Below are positions 1 to 4,278 of a stretch of DNA of 5,769 nucleotides, piece by piece. The DNA is from Candidatus Hodarchaeota archaeon (lineage in GTDB: Archaea; Asgardarchaeota; Heimdallarchaeia; Hodarchaeales; YT1-039). Each line of letters opens with the position of its first letter. The stretch's first letter is position 1. The translations under genes and the position numbers were made by a program. The notes beneath the pieces were generated by a model. That model ran no database searches, was not told where the DNA came from, and was given only the letters and a program-made list of their open reading frames with translations. The DNA lies in NCBI GenBank assembly GCA_016840025.1, contig JAEOTF010000153.1, forward strand, positions 1 to 5,769, in the 5' to 3' direction.

Positions 1-458
1 AATTGAAGTTCTGCTATGGACCGTTCTAGACTCGCATTAATTTCTGAGTCTCTAGATGTACCTGGAGCTAAATCGACTAGAAGTTTGGGTGTTGGAAAAG
101 CTTTCGGAAAATACTCTGGAATAGGGATATCATTCTTATCGAATGAAAAAAGAACAGCTACAGCACGTACAACTAGAAAATCGATATCTCTTCGAGAACG
201 ACTTAATAACCCTCCATCAATACCTGCGACCTTAAGTCCTTTTAGTTCATAGGGGACCACATTGAAAAGGAGCCCATCTTCTAATACATCCTTTCTAATT
301 CCAGGGGGGATCGAAGAAAGTTTAGTCTGCGAGGCTGTATTTCTGATTATTTTTGCAAACTGAGAACGCAATATCTCGATTTCGTTAATACGGCTAACGA
401 TATTTGCTAATAGATCATCCCATTTTTGGATTGAATTAAAGAAAGATGGTTGTACCAT
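1..458 (-). CDS. NurA-like nuclease, N-terminal part (cut by window edge)
   Basis: This reading frame opens with ATG at 458-456 and stays open for 152 codons to the window edge, so the C-terminal part is missing. GAGGA at 465-469 lies 6 bases upstream of the ATG and supports the start. After a helical N-terminus (about residues 1-45), the protein has a strand ending in the acidic motif VAGIDGG (Asp81), then SRSRRDIDFLVVRAVAV (about 86-102), and a helix with LERSIAEL near the cut. The DGG/DGS aspartate followed by an 'RAVAV' strand is the layout of NurA-domain nucleases, 5'-3' DNA end-resection enzymes with an RNase H-like fold that work with the HerA translocase. Asp81 would be the first metal ligand, and Glu147 in the later helix may be another. 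The family call is by eye. The C-terminal active-site residues and any herA neighbour lie outside the window. An uncharacterised NurA-fold paralogue is possible. Confidence 0.6.
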   Translation of the reverse strand, partial: MVQPSFFNSIQKWDDLLANIVSRINEIEILRSQFAKIIRNTASQTKLSSIPPGIRKDVLEDGLLFNVVPYELKGLKVAGIDGGLLSRSRRDIDFLVVRAVAVLFSFDKNDIPIPEYFPKAFPTPKLLVDLAPGTSRDSEINASLERSIAELQ

Positions 459-492
459 ATATTTTCCTCAGACAATATGTGAGGACCCGAGA

Positions 493-500
493 TAGTATAA
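493..500 (-). promoter_or_regulatory. Putative TATA box for the NurA-like gene
   Basis: On the minus strand TTATACTA follows an A-rich tract (about 501-509). It would place transcription start near 470-475, about 15 bases before the ATG at 458, leaving just enough leader for the GAGGA ribosome site. Assigned by spacing and composition only. Confidence 0.35.
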
Positions 501-646
501 GTTTTTTTTGATAAAAACTAAATTTGGATCATAAGGCAACTAGTTAGCGCCGCCTGATTGATTGCATACAAAGGGGTAGTAGGGTGTTATTAGGAGAATA
601 TTTGTCAAGTGGAAGGGATTTTTTGTTTTATATCAAATGCTTTATT

Positions 647-661
647 TACTACTCTGTAGTA
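647..661. repeat. Short interrupted palindrome in the divergent intergenic region
   Basis: TACTAC-TCT-GTAGTA is a perfect inverted repeat with 6-bp arms and a 3-base centre. It sits in the 313-bp gap (459-771) between the divergently transcribed NurA-like gene and the small plus-strand gene, about 55 bp upstream of the latter's TATA-like box. It could be an operator. Apart from the promoters and this palindrome I see nothing else in the gap. Confidence 0.3.
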
Positions 662-718
662 TGATTGAATAATGAATTTTGTTACTAGAAATAAATAATT
701 TCTTAAAGCATTGACGTA

Positions 719-726
719 TTTATTAA
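719..726 (+). promoter_or_regulatory. Putative TATA box for the 772-1163 gene
   Basis: TTTATTAA resembles archaeal box A. It predicts transcription start near 745-750, leaving a leader of about 25 bases that includes the strong Shine-Dalgarno at 759-763. The spacing agrees with TTG 772 being the real start and argues against a GTG at 741. Confidence 0.4.
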
Positions 727-758
727 CATAATACCAATGGGTGTCCCCCAGATTCAAT

Positions 759-763
759 AGGAG
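759..763 (+). promoter_or_regulatory. Shine-Dalgarno deciding the TTG start at 772
   Basis: AGGAG lies 8 bases before TTG 772-774 and is the best ribosome site in the area. The only upstream alternatives are GTG 741, which has no purine-rich site before it, and ATG 737, which meets a stop after seven codons. This site therefore selects the frame that later fails at the A8 run. Confidence 0.55.
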
Positions 764-771
764 AGCTTTCA

Positions 772-1163
772 TTGCCACGGTTTACAGCAGATGCACAGTA
801 TTGGGTTGGAAAAAAAATGCCAATCTAAAACAGCTTATTAATTATCTCAGATCTGAATTGGCTGTGTGGGACACTTATACCCCCCAAATACTTATTGAGA
901 AACAAACAAAACGAGGAATCGAATGGGCGTTAGCGGATCGGATATTTGCGGCCATTATTGGAAAGAAGATATTTTTACGATTGCCAGAACCCATATCCGA
1001 TGCGGTTCAGGAATGGCCGGTTGCTACACGTGTCTCGACTGCAGAACATCCATTTAAAGGGTGGATATCCATTTCGTTAGGTGAAGACCCTCGACGATAT
1101 TTACGAGGCTTACTTCGTACTGCTTTTGAATACACACTAACAGAGGTTCACGCTGCACAGTGA
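772..1163 (+). CDS. Small hypothetical protein, frame interrupted at an A8 run
   Basis: From TTG 772 the frame reads MPRFTADAQYWVGKK and then hits TAA at 826-828. The frame open further on starts giving good protein from AAT 816 and runs to TGA 1161-1163. Joining the two by a -1 shift in the eight A at 810-817 gives a continuous protein of about 130 residues. The joined product has a helix (LKQLINYLRSEL), a strand-rich core (DRIFAAIIGKKIFLRLPEP) and a C-terminal GWISISL strand plus helix (PRRYLRGLLRTAFEYTL). The layout recalls small alpha/beta domains of the TfoX_N/YjbR/DUF5655 sort, but I cannot assign a family. No catalytic motif, signal peptide or membrane segment is visible. The same downstream frame is open back to GTG 741, but that extension lacks a ribosome site. 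Either an A is missing from the assembly, the gene is recently broken, or -1 frameshifting occurs. The downstream coding part is the firm portion. Confidence 0.6.
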
Positions 1164-1188
1164 ACTAGGTTTCTTTTGAATATGTTAG

Positions 1189-1225
1189 AAAAAGCTTATT
1201 CACCGTTCGTTTTCAAGAGCTTTTT
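1189..1225. terminator. Probable bidirectional terminator between convergent genes
   Basis: AAAAAGCT (1189-1196) pairs with AGCTTTTT (1218-1225) around a 21-base loop. The plus strand ends in a T-rich tract (TTTTTATTAT), and the minus strand likewise runs into GCTTTTTC. It lies 26 bases after the plus-strand stop and overlaps the stop codon of the convergent minus-strand gene, as expected for a shared terminator. The loop is long, so the T-tracts may matter more than the stem. Confidence 0.45.
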
Positions 1226-1601
1226 ATTATCTCCCACCATCGAAGAAGATTTTTGTAATTGACTTAATTGCAGTATTTGTAACTGATTCATGATTAAATT
1301 GAGTTGTTGCTTGATAGGTAATAACTGCTGCTCAAAGTTTTCCGTTTCTCTACACTGATTGATAAGTTCATTAATTGCCTGATCGAAGGTTTGATTGGCC
1401 TTTTTATAATTTACTAGTATTTTATAGGTAGCCGTAGAAACTTTGATCTGTTTTGTTCGTGATGGGATTTTTTTTTAACCTCCTCAAGGCCACTCGAACT
1501 ATCTCTAGATCCTTCGAGTCTTCTTTTAGTATACTTGGTTTTATAGAATTTAGAATCTTCTTTTTCTGAAATTCATACTGTTCTTTCTTTTCAAGTTTTT
1601 A
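1196..1601 (-). pseudogene. Coiled-coil-like protein gene, frame broken at an A9 run
   Basis: The minus strand encodes a C-terminal stretch starting near IPSRTKQIKVSTATYKILV and ending LLKTNGE at TAA 1196-1198, rich in Gln, Asn, Leu and Lys and likely helical or coiled coil. Upstream, a second frame (1598 to about 1476) encodes LEKKEQYEFQKKKILNSI and then DLEIVRVALRRLKK. The two frames differ by one base exactly at nine consecutive A (plus-strand T9, 1468-1476). Removing one A fuses them into about 133 residues. Even so, no ATG, GTG or TTG begins the fused frame. A stop lies at 1599-1601, and a neighbouring frame (VTEAKNL) would need a further shift near 1592-1600. I recognise no family. It may be a decaying gene or a real gene with assembly indels. 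Its promoter looks intact (box A at 1658-1665). Confidence 0.5.
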
Positions 1602-1619
1602 GCTTCAGTAACTAAAAGA

Positions 1620-1636
1620 GTATACTATTAGTATAC
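1620..1636. promoter_or_regulatory. Perfect 17-bp palindrome at a predicted transcription start
   Basis: GTATACTA-T-TAGTATAC has perfect 8-bp arms around one central base. It begins about 22 bases downstream of the minus-strand box A at 1658-1665, so it spans the expected transcription start of the broken coiled-coil gene. That is a common position for a repressor operator. A related 8-bp palindrome, AGTATACT, occurs again at 1528-1535 inside the gene. Confidence 0.4.
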
Positions 1637-1657
1637 CTAAGATGAAGAACCGTTACG

Positions 1658-1665
1658 TATATAAA
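1658..1665 (-). promoter_or_regulatory. Box A (TATA) promoter element, minus strand
   Basis: The minus strand reads TTTATATA, an exact match to the archaeal box A consensus, preceded by TTAAT. It predicts transcription start near 1636, at the edge of the palindrome, and would drive the coiled-coil gene. Read in the other direction it gives TATATAAA, but no good plus-strand gene follows. Confidence 0.45.
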
Positions 1666-1943
1666 ATTAACCCATTTAAAGGCTTTAAAGAGCTTTTAAC
1701 CCCATGCTAACATTAAATATCTATCATATGGGAAAAGAAGTCGACAGCTGGTGTACTTATTTGACAAGAAATCATCTACTAATCATATATGCGTAGATGT
1801 TTGGTAGTGGTGAATCTGGGAGATGAGAATTCAGTCGACTAGTAGGAAAGATTCTGAATGGATCATCCTTAAGGTAGTAATTTTATTCAGGGTAGATGCA
1901 TCCATCCAAAGTGGTTGATTCGTCCGCTAGCAATGACTTCTGA
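1666..1943. other. Intergenic stretch with no convincing gene
   Basis: This segment separates the TRAPP-like operon from the broken coiled-coil gene. It holds an inverted repeat CATCTAC (1773-1779) / GTAGATG (1793-1799) around a 13-base loop, without a T-tract. It also holds two near-direct copies of TTTAAAG(A)GC (1675-1683 and 1684-1693). Only very short open frames are present (25 codons minus, 31 codons plus). It may contain decayed sequence, but I recognise no mobile element. Confidence 0.4.
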
Positions 1944-2471
1944 TTAGTCAGGAAGTTGTTTCAGGACCCAAGTACACTTCGATGCGCCGTTGGCTCGACT
2001 TTCTGATTGAGTTACTTGACCATTAAATCCGCGCAGATCGAGGACTGCCTGAAAGACACCACTAACTATTTCACAAAAATGAATGGTCTTATATTCATTT
2101 GGTAATGTGACACCCCGACAAAAGATACAGTCGTCATCACTTATCTCGATACTATTACTTTCCTTAATGTATTTAATCGATGAAGGTTCATGTCCTACAT
2201 TCACTTTATAGGCGAGTTTTAGCGTGGTGGTAAATTCGTGAAATTCGGCAGCATGCTGACGTATACGCTCAGCATAATCAGTTAGCAACCGTTCCCCCAT
2301 AAATTCTCCTGCATCCTTGAGTTTTTGGTTAATTTCTTCAGGATTAGATGTAGATTGAAGAATTTCTGAGAAAATGAATTCATACATCGAAGTCACAAGT
2401 TTTTGGCTTACTTTTTCAGTCATAAAGTTCCATGCAATTTTTCCTTTTATACCCATATTTTTCACCCTCAT
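1944..2471 (-). CDS. Bet3/V4R-family (TRAPP-like) protein
   Basis: The 175-residue product matches the Bet3/TRAPPC3 plan in length and order. It starts with an amphipathic helix pair (WNFMTEKVSQKLVTSMYEF, then LKDAGEFMGERLLTDYAERI, about 14-70). A strand segment follows (TTTLKLAYKVNVG, 81-93), then IHFCEIVSGVFQAVLDLRGF (130-149) and a final SKCTWVLKQL strand. Eukaryotic Bet3 has the same 'LPDEH...YCNLLCGVIRGAL' block that here reads LPNEYKTIHFCEIVSGVFQAVL. Cysteines 115, 118, 133 and 166 fit the V4R pattern, whose members bind small ligands or metal. The Bet3 palmitoylated cysteine before 'HDF' appears to be Phe77 here. The 5' end overlaps the previous gene by 4 bases (ATGA), implying translational coupling. 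A Shine-Dalgarno-like GAGGGTGA lies just after this ATG and 4-5 bases before Met6 (ATG 2456-2454), so a 170-residue form is equally likely. It is the last gene of the operon. Fold call fairly firm; TRAPP function inferred. Confidence 0.72.
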   Translation of the reverse strand: MRVKNMGIKGKIAWNFMTEKVSQKLVTSMYEFIFSEILQSTSNPEEINQKLKDAGEFMGERLLTDYAERIRQHAAEFHEFTTTLKLAYKVNVGHEPSSIKYIKESNSIEISDDDCIFCRGVTLPNEYKTIHFCEIVSGVFQAVLDLRGFNGQVTQSESRANGASKCTWVLKQLPD

Positions 2472-3442
2472 AATGAGGTATATCTTTGTGGTTTAGTGAT
2501 TAGTTTCTTGTTCATTTTCAGACCTTTCGATTTCAACGAAGATGCAACTTGATGAGCTTCGAAATAGGACATGCCAAGTATCAAGGCGATAGCTGCAAGG
2601 CTTTTTTCGCCAGTACACAAGTTCAAAAAGCGCCTTTCTAATGGTGGAAATTCGAAAGGATCTCCTTCAAAGGAAGGAACTTGAACTAGCCCATATAGTT
2701 GATTTTCTTTTATCCCTAACTCATTCATTTTCATCATGAAATCTTCAGGGTTAGCTGAATCGTTAGAAATAGGTAGTTGAGTATCAGAAAAAACGTGAAT
2801 GTCCTCAGTTTGCACTGTAACCATTCCGGTGCGAATCCAGAATTGAATGATAGCATGGACAATGTTGGATGGTAACTCGGATAATTCAATAATTAAGTCT
2901 AAAGAGCGCGAATTATCGATTAAGTTCAGTATAAGAAGCATTTCTTTATAGATACCCTTTGTTGCACCTTGATACTGTTCTAAAAGGGCGTGAGCATTTA
3001 GCATGCTCTGTTTTGGAATTATATGAAGAGGGAGATTTATCGTATTAAATTCTTGGAGGATCTCAAGTTTAAACGGATGGAATTCATTCATGATTCCGGT
3101 CCAGTTTTCGAGAGATGAGCAATATGTTTCCTCGAATTTGGTCATTAATTTTTCCATATGCCGATGTAATTTTGATGTCTCTTCAGGTGCAATTACCGCA
3201 AGGAAGGTATGATTAGCATGAGCGAACAATATTTTTATGCCACCTCGGTCGATGCTTGTGAAAGTGCCTTCAATTCCTAGAACTGCTGATCCTGCTTGTT
3301 CAATGGCATCTAAGAATGCGGCGATAAGCGATGGATCTGCATCAGATTCCTTAAACGAAAAGTGTACTAAGCATTCTCCACCAATCTTCCTGATTATGAA
3401 AACGGTATCAGGGTAATTTTCGAAGGGGTTCTTCATCTTCAT
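2468..3442 (-). CDS. Longin/roadblock-like protein with two winged-helix segments
   Basis: The 324-residue protein has an N-terminal longin- or roadblock-like alpha/beta domain (about 12-128). Its strands read TVFIIRK, CLVHFSF, GIKILFAH and TFLAVIAP, followed by the long helix HRHMEKLMTKFEETY. Asgard archaea carry many such domains, which in eukaryotes bind small GTPases or build TRAPP, SNARE and adaptor complexes. A first winged-helix-like segment follows (about 160-216). The C-terminal 60 residues (255-314) form a second one, beginning VPSFEG and ending SKGLKMNKKL, aligned without gaps to the tail of the upstream neighbour. No signal peptide or membrane helix is seen, so it should be cytosolic. 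AGGA (3447-3450) sits 4 bases before the first ATG and 10 before the in-frame ATG at 3436, so Met3 could also be used. It is the second gene of the operon, 25 bases after the longin gene and overlapping the Bet3-like gene by 4 bases. The longin fold is assigned by eye. Confidence 0.68.
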   Translation of the reverse strand: MKMKNPFENYPDTVFIIRKIGGECLVHFSFKESDADPSLIAAFLDAIEQAGSAVLGIEGTFTSIDRGGIKILFAHANHTFLAVIAPEETSKLHRHMEKLMTKFEETYCSSLENWTGIMNEFHPFKLEILQEFNTINLPLHIIPKQSMLNAHALLEQYQGATKGIYKEMLLILNLIDNSRSLDLIIELSELPSNIVHAIIQFWIRTGMVTVQTEDIHVFSDTQLPISNDSANPEDFMMKMNELGIKENQLYGLVQVPSFEGDPFEFPPLERRFLNLCTGEKSLAAIALILGMSYFEAHQVASSLKSKGLKMNKKLITKPQRYTSL

Positions 3443-3467
3443 TTCTTCCTAGATAATATTCCGAGGT

Positions 3468-4091
3468 TTATAGGAGTTTCTTGACTAATTTTACACCTTT
3501 TGAAGCAAGTGCCCTATATTCTTGAATCACTGTAATGTAAGAAGTACCGTCAATTTCAGCAATTTCCCTCAGCGTTCGAGTACCATCAGCTAACCGAAGT
3601 AAAGCGCCCTCTCTTCCTAAGACATGATCATATTCACCTTCAAAGAAAGGAACCTCTTGGATCCCCTGTCTTATCTTCGGCTCATAGGGGGTATCTCGAA
3701 TAAGGAGGTCATGCGGTAAAATATTCAACATTATGCCATGGAATTCTTGGTATTGTGACACGTCTTTAGGTTCGAATTGAAGCGCATCTTGATATTTTTC
3801 TTCAAATAAAGCAACTAAATAGATCATACGGCTTCTTAGCCACTTGCTATCTACCTGAGATAGGATAGCACATCCAATCCAATTACCGTATTCGAGTAAT
3901 AATTTATAATCGCCATGGGCTATCTGCTTAACGCCTTGGTTTTGTGCGGTATCAAATTGTTTAGTAAAATCCTCAATAGCGTGAAGTAATCCTATTACAA
4001 GTTGCGAACTTGCTTTTTGCATACCTAATCGTACATCGATCAATATCTCACGTGACTGTCGTAGAAAGAAACTGATCTCACGTATCCACAT
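3468..4091 (-). CDS. Longin/roadblock-like protein with C-terminal winged helix
   Basis: The 207-residue protein opens with a longin-like alpha/beta domain (about 3-124). A first strand is followed by a helix with IGLLHAIEDFTKQF, strands DYKLLLEYG and WIGCAILSQ, and a long helix RSRMIYLVALFEEKYQDAL. Residues 147-206 form a winged-helix-like module (VPFFEG, then LLRLADGTRTLREIAEIDGTSY, ending SKGVKLVKKL), 24 of 60 residues identical by hand count to the tail of the next gene. The two are therefore likely paralogues, this one lacking the middle winged helix. AGGTG (4100-4104) is 8 bases before ATG 4091, a good ribosome site. It leads the three-gene minus-strand operon from promoter elements near 4155-4162. 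Longin domains here could dimerise, bind a Rab/Rag-like GTPase or contact the Bet3-like product. The winged helix could bind DNA or act as a protein-contact module. Molecular function unknown. Confidence 0.68.
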   Translation of the reverse strand: MWIREISFFLRQSREILIDVRLGMQKASSQLVIGLLHAIEDFTKQFDTAQNQGVKQIAHGDYKLLLEYGNWIGCAILSQVDSKWLRSRMIYLVALFEEKYQDALQFEPKDVSQYQEFHGIMLNILPHDLLIRDTPYEPKIRQGIQEVPFFEGEYDHVLGREGALLRLADGTRTLREIAEIDGTSYITVIQEYRALASKGVKLVKKLL

Positions 4092-4122
4092 ACTATGTAC
4101 ACCTAGGCGGGGTCCTAAATAT

Positions 4123-4130
4123 TATTTAAA
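4123..4130 (-). promoter_or_regulatory. Alternative TATA-like element for the longin-Bet3 operon
   Basis: The minus strand reads TTTAAATA. It predicts transcription start near 4101, which would leave the AGGTG ribosome site (4100-4104) at the very 5' end of the message. I therefore prefer the element at 4155-4162, but both could be used. Confidence 0.25.
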
Positions 4131-4137
4131 CTAACAG

Positions 4138-4149
4138 ATCAATATTGAT
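4138..4149. promoter_or_regulatory. Perfect 12-bp palindrome between divergent promoters
   Basis: ATCAATATTGAT is its own reverse complement. It lies 6 bases downstream of the minus-strand TATA-like element, between that element and the expected transcription start near 4133. A bound protein there would block the operon promoter. Binding protein unknown. Confidence 0.35.
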
Positions 4150-4154
4150 GAATG

Positions 4155-4162
4155 CTATATAA
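4155..4162 (-). promoter_or_regulatory. Putative TATA box for the longin-Bet3 operon
   Basis: The minus strand reads TTATATAG, predicting transcription start near 4133 and a leader of about 42 bases that carries the AGGTG ribosome site. The element is nearly symmetric and could also read as a plus-strand TATA box (CTATATAA), which would give a leader of roughly 95 bases for the amidohydrolase. Confidence 0.4.
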
Positions 4163-4222
4163 TTTTGTTATGTTTCCCACTTAAAGATGTTATCTACTAA
4201 TTTCGTAACAATTTTATCCGAA

Positions 4223-4230
4223 TTATATAC
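4223..4230 (+). promoter_or_regulatory. Putative TATA box for the amidohydrolase gene
   Basis: TTATATAC lies 48 bases before ATG 4279. It predicts transcription start near 4250 and a leader of about 29 bases containing GGAG (4268-4271), 7 bases before the start codon. This is the best-spaced plus-strand element in the divergent gap. Confidence 0.45.
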
Positions 4231-4278
4231 GAATTCATGATCAAAACAGAACAATAGAACACCTAATGGAGACCGAAA

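Noticed and set aside
16..252. Plus-strand open frame of 78 codons
   Set aside because: It lies opposite the NurA-like minus-strand frame, has no ribosome site, and its Ser/Arg/Thr-rich product resembles an antisense shadow.
741..771. GTG 741 as start of the small plus-strand gene
   Set aside because: No Shine-Dalgarno precedes it, the predicted transcription start (about 747) would fall at or after it, and AGGAG at 759-763 points to TTG 772 instead.
1675..1693. Near-direct repeat TTTAAAG(A)GC as a CRISPR or satellite repeat
   Set aside because: Only two short copies with no spacer structure; likely chance in A+T-rich sequence.
1831..1905. Minus-strand mini-frame of 25 codons (MDASTLNKITTLRMIH...)
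   Set aside because: It briefly suggested a transposase remnant, but there is no diagnostic motif and no terminal inverted repeats or target duplications.
1823..1918. Plus-strand mini-frame of 31 codons starting ATG 1823 with GGGAG nearby
   Set aside because: Very short, no recognisable motif, no promoter, and about as likely by chance in A+T-rich DNA.
1937..1955. Bulged hairpin over the stop codon of the Bet3-like gene as an operon terminator
   Set aside because: The stem is short with a bulge, it overlaps the stop, and no T-tract follows on the minus strand.
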